Part shown: positions 36,422 through 45,101 of the stretch, in pieces
How the letters are laid out: each line of letters opens with the position of its first letter
How positions within the stretch are numbered: the first letter of the stretch is position 1
From: Paenibacillus pasadenensis
GTDB taxonomy: Bacteria; Bacillota; Bacilli; Paenibacillales; Paenibacillaceae
Assembly (NCBI RefSeq): GCF_023715725.1
Contig: NZ_JAMBOT010000003.1
Coordinates: 248,001-312,000, forward strand
Direction: 5' to 3'
Length of the DNA stretch: 64,000 nt
Made by a program: the position numbers and the translations under genes
Notes under the pieces: generated by a model
Databases searched by the model: none
Told to the model about the DNA's origin: nothing
Seen by the model: the letters and a program-made list of their open reading frames with translations, nothing else

Positions 36422-37741
36422 TTAACCGGCTGCATCGGCAGCCTTATGCGTTTCCTTGTAAACGCCGGAAGCTTCCCGCCGGCGGCTCATCAAAATATTA
36501 AGCGCAATCGCCGTAAGCGATCCCGTGACGATGCCGCTCTGCAGCAGCATGGAAAGCTCGGACGGCAGCTTGCCGAACATAGCGGGTACAGTCGCCGAGC
36601 CAAGGCCGACGGCAATGCTGCAAGCAACTATCATCAGATTGCCCTCCTTGCGCAGATCCACCTCGGACAAAATATTCATGCCCGCCGCGGCAACGGAGCC
36701 GAACATCACAATCATCGCTCCGCCGAGCACCGCATTCGGCACAACCGTCGTGAGCGCGGCCAGCTTTGGCAGCAGGCCAAGCAGAACCATAATGCCGCCA
36801 GCGGCAAAAATGACGTTGCGCGTTTTCACTTTAGTCAGCGTAATCAAGCCCACATTTTGCGAAAATGCCGTGTAAGGAAAGGCGTTTAACACGCCGCCAA
36901 GCATAATGGCCGCTCCCTCGGAGCGCAGGCCGTTGACGATCTGGCGCTGCTCGACCTTCTGGTCCGTCGCTTTGCCGACAGCCAGATAAACGCCGGTCGA
37001 TTCCACCATGCTGACAATGTTGACGAGAATCATCGTGCCGACCGCGATAAGACTGATCTGCGGCGTTCCAAAATAGAACGGCTGCGGCACGCTGAGCCAG
37101 GAGGCTTCCGCAACGCCGGCAAAGCTGACCATGCCCATCGCATAAGCGGCAGCCGTACCGACGACAAGTCCGGCAAGCACGGAGACGGCACGAAGAAAGC
37201 CTTTGGCGAAACGGCTCACGAGCAAAATGACGACCAGCGTCAGCAGCGCTAACAGCAGATTGCGCGGCTCGCCGAAGTCCACCGCTCCTTGGCCGCCGGC
37301 TGCGTTGTTCATCGCTGCCGGAATGAGCGTAAGACCGATTATTGTCACGACCGAGCCGGTGACCACAGTCGGGAAAAAGCGCAGCAGCTTCCCGTACAGC
37401 GGCGCTGCCAGCACAACAAACAGGCCGGACAAAATAATTGCTCCGTAAACGGTCGCCATATTATACTGCTGCCCGATAATAATCATCGGGCCGACCGCCG
37501 TGAACGTGCAGCCCAGCACAACGGGCAACCGGCTGCCAAACCAGCGGGTGCCGAACACCTGCAGCAGCGTTGCAATTCCGCAGGTGAACAGATCGGCGGC
37601 GATCAGATAAGCCATCTGAGCAGGAGTCAAGCCGAGCGCCCCGCCGACGATCAGCGGCACAACGACAGCTCCCGCATACATCGCCAGCACATGCTGCAAG
37701 CCGAGCGCAGCTATTTTGGTCGGAGCAAGTGGTTTAGACAT
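36422..37741 (-). CDS. pbuX: Xanthine permease
   Basis: A 439-residue nucleobase:cation symporter-2 protein with about 12-14 helices. It shows the family segments GLQHVLAMYAGAVVVPLIVGGALGL, TFTAVGPMIIIG, the signature GSVVTIIGLTLIPAAMNNAAGG and the ExxG stretch SMVESTGVYLAVG. The ATG at 37741 overlaps the end of xpt by 8 bases. Partner gene and upstream guanine riboswitch identify it as the xanthine/guanine importer of the xpt-pbuX operon. Confidence 0.93.
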   Translation of the reverse strand: MSKPLAPTKIAALGLQHVLAMYAGAVVVPLIVGGALGLTPAQMAYLIAADLFTCGIATLLQVFGTRWFGSRLPVVLGCTFTAVGPMIIIGQQYNMATVYGAIILSGLFVVLAAPLYGKLLRFFPTVVTGSVVTIIGLTLIPAAMNNAAGGQGAVDFGEPRNLLLALLTLVVILLVSRFAKGFLRAVSVLAGLVVGTAAAYAMGMVSFAGVAEASWLSVPQPFYFGTPQISLIAVGTMILVNIVSMVESTGVYLAVGKATDQKVEQRQIVNGLRSEGAAIMLGGVLNAFPYTAFSQNVGLITLTKVKTRNVIFAAGGIMVLLGLLPKLAALTTVVPNAVLGGAMIVMFGSVAAAGMNILSEVDLRKEGNLMIVACSIAVGLGSATVPAMFGKLPSELSMLLQSGIVTGSLTAIALNILMSRRREASGVYKETHKAADAAG

Positions 37742-38339
37742 GGACGTTCGCCCCGGCGTTCTCCAGCTCATGCACGTACGTCACTTCTCCCGGACGCATC
37801 GATGCGATGCGGGCCAAGGAATGCACCTCGACGCCGAGCTGCTCCATTAAGCCGCGTCCTTCCTGAAAGCTCTTTTCGATGACGCAGCCTACGCCGCACA
37901 GCTCCGCCCCGGATTGTTTCACGATATCAACCAGTCCGACGAGCGCCGCCCCCGTTGCCAGGAAGTCGTCTACAATAAGAATGCGGTCCTGCGGGGACAA
38001 ATAAGATTGCGAAACGCTAACCTGATACGTCTCTCCGCGCGTGAAGGAAGTCACCTCGGACGTGTACAGCTGCTCCGTCAGCGTGACGGCCTTTTTCTTT
38101 TTCGCATAAATAAAAGGCGCCTTCAGCGCAATGCCTGCGGCCATGGCGAATTGAATGCCGCTGGCTTCGATCGTCAGCACCTTCGTAATCCCGCGTCCTG
38201 CGAATATTTTAGCGAACTCCTGTCCAATCTCCAGCGCCAATTCCGTATCGACCTGATGATTAAGAAACGAGTCTACCTTCAGCACCTTGTCGGAAAGAAT
38301 TCGCCCTTCCTCACGGATGCGGTCCTCTAGCTTTTTCAT
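37734..38339 (-). CDS. xpt: Xanthine phosphoribosyltransferase
   Basis: A 201-residue type I phosphoribosyltransferase that converts xanthine and PRPP to XMP for purine salvage. The PRPP-binding motif is ILIVDDFLATGAA, and the N-terminus (MKKLEDRIREEGRILSDKVLKVDSFLNHQVD) is diagnostic. The ATG at 38339 follows AAGGGG at rather long spacing; the open extension to 38474 lies inside the riboswitch leader and is not coding. It overlaps pbuX. Expression is switched off by guanine or hypoxanthine through the leader terminator. Confidence 0.96.
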   Translation of the reverse strand: MKKLEDRIREEGRILSDKVLKVDSFLNHQVDTELALEIGQEFAKIFAGRGITKVLTIEASGIQFAMAAGIALKAPFIYAKKKKAVTLTEQLYTSEVTSFTRGETYQVSVSQSYLSPQDRILIVDDFLATGAALVGLVDIVKQSGAELCGVGCVIEKSFQEGRGLMEQLGVEVHSLARIASMRPGEVTYVHELENAGANVHV

Positions 38340-38395
38340 GTTGTACAGCGCCCCTTTTCCCCTTGGATTGTTCCGACATCGAACGGACTGTGAAT

Positions 38396-38446
38396 GCAAA
38401 AAAGACAGAACCCCCTGGCTGTTGCTCCCAAGTGAGATCTGTCTTT
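38396..38446 (-). terminator. Riboswitch-controlled leader terminator of xpt-pbuX
   Basis: On the minus strand AAAGACAGA...TCTGTCTTTTTTT forms an intrinsic terminator between the aptamer and the xpt start codon. Ligand binding would favour it. Confidence 0.88.
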
Positions 38447-38533
38447 GTTCAAAAAGTCCGGTCTGCGCCCGCATGCGGCACGCTCTGCGTCTGATCGCGT
38501 TCAGACGAGGCGCTGCCGTTGCAGGCGCTTCTC

Positions 38534-38604
38534 ACTCATAGTCGGATGATTGCTTTGGTCATCCGGTAGAAACTTATGGGCCATATCCCCATGATTATAC
38601 GAGC
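38534..38604 (-). promoter_or_regulatory. Guanine-class purine riboswitch aptamer
   Basis: The minus strand has the conserved core: P1 CTCGTA/TATGAG, J1/2 TATAAT, P2 ATGGG/CCCAT with GGATATGG, J2/3 AAGTTTCTACC, P3 GGATGA/TCATCC and J3/1 GACTATG. The base corresponding to position 74 is C (GACTATG, against GATTATG in adenine switches), so the ligand should be guanine or hypoxanthine. It lies about 90 bases before its terminator. Confidence 0.95.
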
Positions 38605-38626
38605 TGTCATTCAATTGTCTTTTGTC

Positions 38627-38655
38627 ATCCTACACGCTTCGACAAACGTTTGCAA
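38627..38655 (-). promoter_or_regulatory. Promoter of the xpt-pbuX leader
   Basis: Minus-strand TTGCAA (38650-38655) and TAGGAT (38627-38632) are 17 bases apart and place the transcript start about 15 bases before the aptamer. Confidence 0.65.
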
Positions 38656-38698
38656 GATGCAAAAAGCCACCAGTTGGAAGTTTCGCCTCTCCTAAAGC

Positions 38699-39727
38699 CT
38701 ACACGCTTGCCCGTCCCTGCTCCCGGTTTAACCTGTATTGGCCCGGCGTCAGGCCGGTCCACTTTTTGAAGGCGCTATGAAAGGCGCTTGGCTCGGAGAA
38801 ATGCAGCAAATACGCGACCTCCGCCACGCTGTTCTCCTCACGCGACAGGTAGCGCAGCGCCAGCTCGCGGCGCAGACCCGTCACAATTCGGTTGTACGTG
38901 CTGCCCTCCTGCTTCAGCCGCTCCTGCAAGCTGCGCGTGCTCATGCCGAGCGCCCGGGCCGCATCGGCCAGCGGCGGCAGCGCCGATCCCGTGTGATCAA
39001 GCAAATACCGCGAAAGCAACAGTGATATTTTCCGCCCGTCCTGCATCGTTTCAAACACCCGGTCGGCGACCGTCCGGAATTCCTGCAAAAGCCGTTCATC
39101 GCGAGCCAGCACCGGCCATTCCATCACCTCGGCCACAATTACCAGCTCAATTGTATCCGTGCCAAACTCCGGCATCACGCCAAACACTTCGCGGTAAGCC
39201 TCCGGCTCGGCAGCGGCATTATGCGGAAACGATGCGCCGATTGGCTGGAACGAGCGGCCGCCAAGGCGGGATACGGCGCGGTAAAGCGAGGCCACCATTT
39301 CCTCGATGCAATGGCGCGATACGGGAATCGACGGATCCCATACCCGGAACCGCAGCGCGGTTGCCCCGTTAGGCAGCGCGGCCAACTCCAGATCGTACCC
39401 GCTGCAAATCATTTGGTGATAACGGTTGAGAGAGGCTATAGCCTCTCTGATTGTCGCGCAATGCTGCATGACATAACCGGGGATACCCAGATCCGAGAAC
39501 TCCATCGACGCCCCTTGATGCAGCCCGAACAACGGGTCGCCGGTATAACGGCTCGCCTCGTCCATTAACCGGACCATTTCCACATGGGACACCCGGACGT
39601 CTCCACGCCGCAGCTGCTCTTGATCCACTCCCGCCTCGCGGCAAAACCGTTCTGTATCATAACCGCGGGCAGCCATGCTCCGAATGGAAGCCGCCAGCAG
39701 CGCAATCGTAATCCCGCTCATCTGCAT
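38699..39727 (-). CDS. AraC family regulator with arabinose-binding-like sensor domain
   Basis: A 342-residue regulator of the OruR/ArgR-like AraC branch. The N-terminal 200 residues match the Arabinose_bd type domain (LAASIRSMAARGYDTERFCREAGVD..., SRYTGDPLFGLHQGAS). The C-terminus carries the AraC double helix-turn-helix (LADAARALGMSTRSLQERLKQEGSTYNRIVTGLRRELALRYL and VAYLLHFSEPSAFHSAFKKWTGLTPGQYR). It is divergent from the flavodoxin-fold oxidoreductase at 39858, its probable target. The start is at 39727 or the ATG two codons later. Confidence 0.9.
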   Translation of the reverse strand: MQMSGITIALLAASIRSMAARGYDTERFCREAGVDQEQLRRGDVRVSHVEMVRLMDEASRYTGDPLFGLHQGASMEFSDLGIPGYVMQHCATIREAIASLNRYHQMICSGYDLELAALPNGATALRFRVWDPSIPVSRHCIEEMVASLYRAVSRLGGRSFQPIGASFPHNAAAEPEAYREVFGVMPEFGTDTIELVIVAEVMEWPVLARDERLLQEFRTVADRVFETMQDGRKISLLLSRYLLDHTGSALPPLADAARALGMSTRSLQERLKQEGSTYNRIVTGLRRELALRYLSREENSVAEVAYLLHFSEPSAFHSAFKKWTGLTPGQYRLNREQGRASV

Positions 39728-39857
39728 GTTTTCACGCCCCCGATTCCATGACTGCGCCTTTCATCATGAACGGCGCGCCTTCACTCACTGTCTTATGCTT
39801 ACTGCCAGTTTATCATGAATGTATAACCCAGAACGGTAAAAAAAGGAGATTATTCCC

Positions 39858-40439
39858 ATGAACAAAAAAATCACGCTTATCATCGGCCACCCGGACAGCG
39901 AAAGCTTTTGTCACGCATTAGCCGCCGCTTACGTTAAAGGAGCTGAAAGCTCCGGCGCTCAGGTCACCGTGCTGGATCTGGCTGCGCTGCAGTTCGATCC
40001 CAGCCTCCGGTACGGCTACCGTAAACGCACAGAGCTGGAGAAGGATTTGCTGCTGGCCCAGAACGCCTTGCGGGAAGCAGAGCATACCGTCTGGATTTAC
40101 CCGGTTTGGTGGGCGATGATGCCCGCTGTTCTGAAAGGATTTCTGGACCGTGTGCTGCTGCCCGGATTTGCGTTTAAATATGAAGAAGGTAGTTCCATTC
40201 CGAAAAAGCTGCTTGGCGGACGCAGTGCCCGCATCATCGCTACGATGGATTCTCCAGCATGGTATTATAAAGTGTTACTCAGGAATTCCGGTATTTTTGC
40301 GATGAAAAAAGGGGTATTGGAGTTTTCTGGCATCAAGCCGGTCGCGACAACCCGGTTGGGAAGCATTCGAGGTGCCAGTCCGGAACGGTTGAAGAAGATG
40401 CTGCAGCATGCGGAACAGCTGGGTAGGCAGTTGAAATGA
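39858..40439 (+). CDS. NAD(P)H:quinone oxidoreductase-like flavoprotein (KefF/MdaB type)
   Basis: A 193-residue flavodoxin-2 fold protein. It has the FMN/FAD-binding start ITLIIGHPDSESFCHALAAAY, the aromatic loop WIYPVWWAMMPAVLKGFLDRVLLPGFAF and a C-terminal helix. These enzymes reduce quinones or other electrophiles with two electrons. An AAAAGGAG site precedes the ATG. The gene is divergent from an AraC regulator and followed by a strong terminator, so it is a one-gene target unit. Confidence 0.9.
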   Translation: MNKKITLIIGHPDSESFCHALAAAYVKGAESSGAQVTVLDLAALQFDPSLRYGYRKRTELEKDLLLAQNALREAEHTVWIYPVWWAMMPAVLKGFLDRVLLPGFAFKYEEGSSIPKKLLGGRSARIIATMDSPAWYYKVLLRNSGIFAMKKGVLEFSGIKPVATTRLGSIRGASPERLKKMLQHAEQLGRQLK

Positions 40440-40440
40440 C

Positions 40441-40484
40441 AAGAGCCCGACTACGGCAGAAAACTGCCGTGGCCGGGCTTTTTT
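40441..40484 (+). terminator. Rho-independent terminator of the quinone reductase gene
   Basis: AAGAGCCCGACTACGGCAG pairs with CTGCCGTGGCCGGGCTT, followed by TTTTTT. Confidence 0.9.
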
Positions 40485-40596
40485 CTCACTACATAACGGC
40501 TTATAGAGCAAGGAATCTTAATAACCATTAGCGAATAAGAGGAACATTATGGAAAATATACCCCTCATACAATATGCCGTCTGTAAAGGAGTCCAT

Positions 40597-41241
40597 TTGA
40601 AAAAATCAGGAGTAATTTTATCCATGCTCGCCATTATGTCCCTGTTGTCTGCATGCAGCAACGACGGCTTGAATACAGCTGCGAGTCCCAAGCCCAGTAA
40701 AAAACTCGTCCAGAAGGAACAAACTATAGAGGCCTACAATGAGAAGGCTGAGAATAATGAACGGAATAACGAGGCTTCCCCACAGCCGTTCTCCTATTTA
40801 AAACAGCTGCCTGTAGAGAAACAGGAAGCTGTCACTCTCTTTACAACGGAGAGAAGTCCGAGTTCCTTTTCCAATTTTTCGCCTGAGGACATGGTGCTCG
40901 TTTATCTTTATTTTATCTCCATTGGCGACCCGGATTTAATCTATGAAATTACGTATAACGGCGGATATCTTCCGGACAAAGAAACCTTCCGTAAGGACTA
41001 TTTTGAGTATGTTCTGAATCATGATTCGGAGACAGCCGTCCATTACCGGTACTTTGATTCAATTAAAGTCGATGAAAATACAGCCGAAGAAAATAAGGTT
41101 TCGGTGCATATCACGGTCAGCATAGAAGCAACTTCACACTCCCTGGTTCTAGGACTGCAAAAAGAGAATCAGCTATGGAAGCTGGTTACCTACCACCTGA
41201 TGAAGGAATTTAAAAGCAGAGCCAGCAAAAGCCGAGCATGA
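40597..41241 (+). CDS. Putative lipoprotein, TTG start
   Basis: An unrecognised 214-residue lipoprotein. A TTG at 40597, directly after AAAGGAG, gives an ideal lipoprotein signal peptide (KKSGVILSMLAIMSLLSAC with lipobox LSAC). The ATG at 40549 would add 16 residues that spoil it. The mature part is charged at first, then a compact alpha/beta region (SPEDMVLVYLYFISIGDPDLIYEI...SVHITVSIEATSHSLVLGLQKENQLWKLVTY) that resembles small nuclear-transport-factor-like extracellular domains. The function is unknown. GC is lower than in most neighbours. Confidence 0.72.
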   Translation: MKKSGVILSMLAIMSLLSACSNDGLNTAASPKPSKKLVQKEQTIEAYNEKAENNERNNEASPQPFSYLKQLPVEKQEAVTLFTTERSPSSFSNFSPEDMVLVYLYFISIGDPDLIYEITYNGGYLPDKETFRKDYFEYVLNHDSETAVHYRYFDSIKVDENTAEENKVSVHITVSIEATSHSLVLGLQKENQLWKLVTYHLMKEFKSRASKSRA

Positions 41242-41272
41242 ATGCTGAACAAAAGCCGCCTTAAACCAGGTT

Positions 41273-41878
41273 TTACCGGTTCCAGCTTTTTCGGCCCGAA
41301 ACATGCGGATTGCCCCGCTCCCAGAACCGCCAAGGGTAGTCGCGCGCTTCACCGCTGTTCTCGATTCCGATACGCGGACCTGCGGCAATCTCGCCCGGTT
41401 CTCTCCCTGCTGCTACATACAAGGGCGGCATCCACAGAGGCCGGCCGTAATCCTCCATCGAAATGCCGAGCGCCCGGGACAGCTTGCCTGGCCCGCTGGC
41501 GAGCTCCGTAAGCTTTTTGGCTCCGGCCCGGCGCTTCTCCATCAGCTCGATGCCTGCACAGGGCTCCAGCGCCCGGATCAGAACCCCTTGAGGACAACCG
41601 GCATCCGCGCTGACGATGTTGAGCAGGCAATGCGTATGCATGACATGCGCATAGGCATGTCCCGGCTCTCCAAACATGACCTCGGTGCGGGCGGTGCGCC
41701 GTCCACCAAAGCTATGCGCCGCGCGGTCCTCCGGCCCGCAGTAGGCTTCGGTTTCTACAATCCAGCCGGCGGCCGTCCCCTCCTGCGTCTCCTTCACCAG
41801 CGCCATGCCAATCAGCGCCTGCGCCAGCTCCAATGTCGGCAGCCGGAACAATTCCGGCTCCGCAGCTTTCCATTCCAT
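41273..41878 (-). CDS. DNA-3-methyladenine glycosylase (AAG/MPG type)
   Basis: A 201-residue alkyladenine DNA glycosylase that excises alkylated purines as the first step of base excision repair. Typical segments are AGWIVETEAYCGPEDRAAHSFGGRRTART (catalytic Glu in VETEAY), VMFGEPGHAYAHVMHTHCLLNIV and LASGPGKLSRALGI. The ATG at 41878 follows GGGAG; the frame stays open to 41944 but without family similarity. It stands between a lipoprotein gene and threonine synthase. Confidence 0.93.
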   Translation of the reverse strand: MEWKAAEPELFRLPTLELAQALIGMALVKETQEGTAAGWIVETEAYCGPEDRAAHSFGGRRTARTEVMFGEPGHAYAHVMHTHCLLNIVSADAGCPQGVLIRALEPCAGIELMEKRRAGAKKLTELASGPGKLSRALGISMEDYGRPLWMPPLYVAAGREPGEIAAGPRIGIENSGEARDYPWRFWERGNPHVSGRKSWNR

Positions 41879-42058
41879 CGCGGTTCGCTCCCTTCCAGCG
41901 TTGCTTTTCAATATTTCCCTAACCCGATTGCTCTCCCGCGCCATGGAAAAGAAGCCCCGGCTTCCATGAATCTATGCTTAATTTTAGCCTGCAGGGGTGG
42001 GTAAAGGGGCCGATTTCTGTTACAATAACGAAAAATTCACTCAGATTAGGGGATCGAT

Positions 42059-43450
42059 ATGGAGTACATCAGCACGCGAGGCAAGGTGTCCGGAGTCGGC
42101 TTCATCGACGCTATCCTGATGGGACTGGCGGATGACGGCGGCCTGCTTGTACCCGCCCGCATTCCTCAGGTATCCGCTGATACCTTGAAGCAGTGGCAGG
42201 AGCTCAGCTATCAGGAGCTTGCCCTGGAACTTTTCACCCTGTACATCGGCGAGGAGATTCCTCGCGACGAGCTGCGCCAGCTCGTGGACGATAGCTACTC
42301 CACCTTCCGTGATGCAGACGTCACCCCGGTCCGCAGACTGCGCGGCGGATTGGAAGTGCTAGAGCTGTTCCACGGCCCGACTTTTGCCTTCAAGGATGTT
42401 GCGCTGCAATTCCTCGGCAATCTGTACAGCTACGTAGCCCGCAAAACGGGTTCGACGATTCACATTCTCGGCGCGACTTCCGGAGATACCGGCGCCTCCG
42501 CCATTGAAGGCGTGCGCGGCAAGGAAGGCATCCGCATCTGCATTTTGCATCCGCACGGCAAGGTCAGCAAAGTGCAGGAGCTGCAGATGACGACGGTAAA
42601 CGACGCCAACGTGCTCAACCTGGCGATCGACGGCACCTTCGACGATGGACAGCGCATCATCAAGGAGCTGTTCGCAGATGTCGAGTTCAAGCACCGCTAT
42701 CATTTGCGCGCCATCAACTCCATTAATATCGCCCGTATTCTGGCGCAGACGGTGTACTACTTCTACGCCTACCTGCAGCTCGCCCGCCGCGGTCAAGCCG
42801 CTCCGGTAAGCTTCAGCGTTCCGACGGGGAACTTTGGCGATATTTTTGCCGGGTACCTGGCGAAGCGTATGGGACTGCCCGTAGACCGCCTCATTTTGGC
42901 TACGAACGAAAACAACATCTTGGCCCGTTTTGTCAGCGAGGGCGTATACCAGCCGGGAGAGTTCCGCGGCACCTACAGCCCTTCGATGGACATTCAGGTG
43001 GCGAGCAACTTCGAGCGTTACTTGTTCTACCTGTACGGCGAAGATTCCGCAGCGGTTACCAGCCTAATGGATCAGTTCAAACAGCAGGGCTCTATCACCA
43101 TTCCGCAGGATAAGCTGACTTCCGTCCAGGCGGACTTTTCGGCTCATGCGGTGCTGAATCAGGAGTGTTTGGACACGATCGCCAAGTACGAGCGGGAAAC
43201 CGGCTATTTGCTTGACCCTCATACGGCATGCGGCGTAGCCGCAGCAGACAAGCTCGCCGAGGGCAGCGATGCGATTGTCGCTCTGTCGACGGCCCATCCG
43301 GCGAAGTTCGACGAATCGATTCAGCTCGTCGGCATCAAGCAGTCGTTCCCGCCGCAAATTTCCGGTCTGTTCGAGCTGCCGCAGCATGTCGAGCTGTCCC
43401 CGGCATCCAATGAAGCGATTGCCGAGAGGCTAAAGTCCTTTTTCGAGTAG
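42059..43450 (+). CDS. thrC: Threonine synthase
   Basis: A 463-residue PLP enzyme of fold type II that converts O-phosphohomoserine to threonine. The long form is shown by the N-terminus YISTRGKVSGVGFIDAILMGLADDGGLLVP. The PLP Lys is in HGPTFAFKDVALQF, and the phosphate-binding loops are ATSGDTGASAIE and SVPTGNFGDIFAGY. This class resembles the yeast-type enzyme more than the short ThrC found beside hom and thrB in Bacillus. Here it stands alone with an AGGGGATCGAT site and a terminator shared with greA. Confidence 0.96.
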   Translation: MEYISTRGKVSGVGFIDAILMGLADDGGLLVPARIPQVSADTLKQWQELSYQELALELFTLYIGEEIPRDELRQLVDDSYSTFRDADVTPVRRLRGGLEVLELFHGPTFAFKDVALQFLGNLYSYVARKTGSTIHILGATSGDTGASAIEGVRGKEGIRICILHPHGKVSKVQELQMTTVNDANVLNLAIDGTFDDGQRIIKELFADVEFKHRYHLRAINSINIARILAQTVYYFYAYLQLARRGQAAPVSFSVPTGNFGDIFAGYLAKRMGLPVDRLILATNENNILARFVSEGVYQPGEFRGTYSPSMDIQVASNFERYLFYLYGEDSAAVTSLMDQFKQQGSITIPQDKLTSVQADFSAHAVLNQECLDTIAKYERETGYLLDPHTACGVAAADKLAEGSDAIVALSTAHPAKFDESIQLVGIKQSFPPQISGLFELPQHVELSPASNEAIAERLKSFFE

Positions 43451-43470
43451 TCCGCTTTAAACACTAGAAT

Positions 43471-43522
43471 AAAAAAGCGAGATGCGTACGAGCCATCCGG
43501 CTCATGCGTACCTCGCTTTTTT
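43471..43522. terminator. Bidirectional terminator between thrC and greA
   Basis: AAAAAAGCGAGATGCGTACG pairs with its near-complement ending CTCGCTTTTTT, with A and T runs on both sides. Confidence 0.92.
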
Positions 43523-43534
43523 GATTTTCATCCG

Positions 43535-44008
43535 TTACAGGCTTCTGATTGCCAGCACCTTGTATTTAATTTTGCCGATTGGCGCATCAACTTCCACAAC
43601 ATCCCCGACCTGCTTGCCGATCAGCGTTTTGCCGAGCGGGCTTTCGTAGGAAATGCGGTTTTCCATCACGTCCGCTTCTGCCGGAGAGACAATGCGGTAG
43701 TCCAGCTTTTCGTCAAATTCCTGATCCAGCAAAGACACAATCGAGCCCACCGTTACTTTGGAGGTGTCCGAGCTGTCCGCCACACGGGCTTTTTTCAGCA
43801 TAGCCTGGATTTGTAAAATCCGCGTTTCCATAAACGCCTGATCTTCCTTGGCAGAATGATACTCGCTATTTTCTTTCAAATCGCCGTAGCTGATTGCGGT
43901 TTTGATCCGCTGCGCCAGCTCGCGGCGCTTCGGCCCCTTCAGCTCTTCGAGCTCGGCCTCCAGCTTGGCCAGCCCTTCGGGCGTCAAAATAATTTCTTCA
44001 TTCGCCAT
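43535..44008 (-). CDS. greA: Transcription elongation factor GreA
   Basis: A 157-residue GreA, which enters the RNA polymerase secondary channel and stimulates cleavage of backtracked RNA. The coiled-coil with its acidic tip is AISYGDLKENSEYHSAKEDQAFMETRI; the C-terminal domain includes VGSIVSLLDQE and ISYESPLGKTLIGKQVGDVVEVDAP. AGGAGCGAATGTA precedes the ATG. Confidence 0.97.
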   Translation of the reverse strand: MANEEIILTPEGLAKLEAELEELKGPKRRELAQRIKTAISYGDLKENSEYHSAKEDQAFMETRILQIQAMLKKARVADSSDTSKVTVGSIVSLLDQEFDEKLDYRIVSPAEADVMENRISYESPLGKTLIGKQVGDVVEVDAPIGKIKYKVLAIRSL

Positions 44009-44165
44009 TACATTCGCTCCTATCGATTACTTATGCCCTCTAGTGTAACACAATCCATACCCCGCATGCTTAAGACGTGCTGCTTTCTGCAACCTTTCCG
44101 ATTTTCAATCCGTCTTGATGGGTATACTTTAGTTATAAAGCATTTTTCCGAAGGAGGAATTCATC

Positions 44166-45017
44166 ATGATTCAAACGAAACGCACCTGGTCCGTACTCCT
44201 AATCGGAGCCGCACTGCTTGGCGGCTGCTCCGCCAATGCAAGCAATCCGGGCGAACAGCCGCTGTCATCAACGCACCCGACCTATACCTCTGCGCCCTCA
44301 CCTTCCGTAACGTCGCTGCCTACGGTTTCTCCGTCGCCGGCCGCAAACGAATCGATCAAACCGGGCCCTGTTTCCGATTCATTGTCCTCGGTGAGCATTC
44401 AACAGCAGGTATTGAAGCGGCTGAAAAAATCAGGAGCCGTTCTGCCAAGAACGATTCCGTTGGATAAAGGCCAGAAGCTGGCGGCCTCGATTGAGCAGAA
44501 TAGTGCAAAAGGCTACGAGGTTGTGTTTTACGGAGCTTCCAAACAGCTTCCGGTAGACGACTCCTCGCTCAAGCCGGACGGTAAAATTCCGGTCGCCGCT
44601 ACCTTTACGGCACGCGGCAAGGACGCAGAGCGCGATAAAGAGCTGTTCGCGCCGGTCGACTTCAGCCAATGGCCGAAGGAGCAAATCGTCGATCTGGGAC
44701 ACGGCATCAAAGGTTACCCTGAGGGCGCTGCCGGCTCGCAGTATCTGAGCTGGAAGGAAGGCCGCTGGACCTTGCAAATCCGCTCCACCTCGGAGGACAA
44801 GCTGGACAATGCGGCCATTGCCCGCAAAATCGTTGCCTTTTTAGAGAAGAACAGTCTGCCTGTACCGAAAGAAAACGGCAAAATCAGCATCGATTACCGT
44901 CCCGGCGGTAAAAAGGTCGAGGTCGGAATCTACTGGCAGAATGGAAATACCGTTTATGAGCTGGAAACGTCCCGGGTGCCAATTGATGCGCTGACGATGG
45001 CCGTCTCCGTCAAATAA
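44166..45017 (+). CDS. Putative lipoprotein with Ser/Pro-rich linker
   Basis: An unrecognised 283-residue lipoprotein. The signal peptide ends in the lipobox LGGC at about residue 21. A 50-residue Ser/Pro/Thr-rich linker is followed by two small domains of about 100 residues. The last part (DNAAIARKIVAFLEKNSLPVP...ISIDYRPGGKKVEVGIYWQNGNTVYELET) resembles envelope proteins that carry short repeated alpha/beta units. An AAGGAGG site and its own terminator make it monocistronic. The function is unknown. Confidence 0.8.
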   Translation: MIQTKRTWSVLLIGAALLGGCSANASNPGEQPLSSTHPTYTSAPSPSVTSLPTVSPSPAANESIKPGPVSDSLSSVSIQQQVLKRLKKSGAVLPRTIPLDKGQKLAASIEQNSAKGYEVVFYGASKQLPVDDSSLKPDGKIPVAATFTARGKDAERDKELFAPVDFSQWPKEQIVDLGHGIKGYPEGAAGSQYLSWKEGRWTLQIRSTSEDKLDNAAIARKIVAFLEKNSLPVPKENGKISIDYRPGGKKVEVGIYWQNGNTVYELETSRVPIDALTMAVSVK

Positions 45018-45034
45018 ACTTGTTAACAGCAGCA

Positions 45035-45074
45035 GAGCCTGCTCCGCCAAATGCGGGGCAGGCTCTATTCGTCT
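45035..45074 (+). terminator. Terminator of the Ser/Pro-rich lipoprotein gene
   Basis: AGAGCCTGCTCCGC pairs with GCGGGGCAGGCTCT, followed by ATTCGTCTTTT. Confidence 0.75.
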
Positions 45075-45101
45075 TTTCATAAAAGACCGGATGAAACCCT
45101 T

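Noticed and set aside
38340..38474. N-terminal extension of Xpt to 38474
   Set aside because: This stretch is the riboswitch expression platform including its terminator; the family N-terminus begins at 38339.
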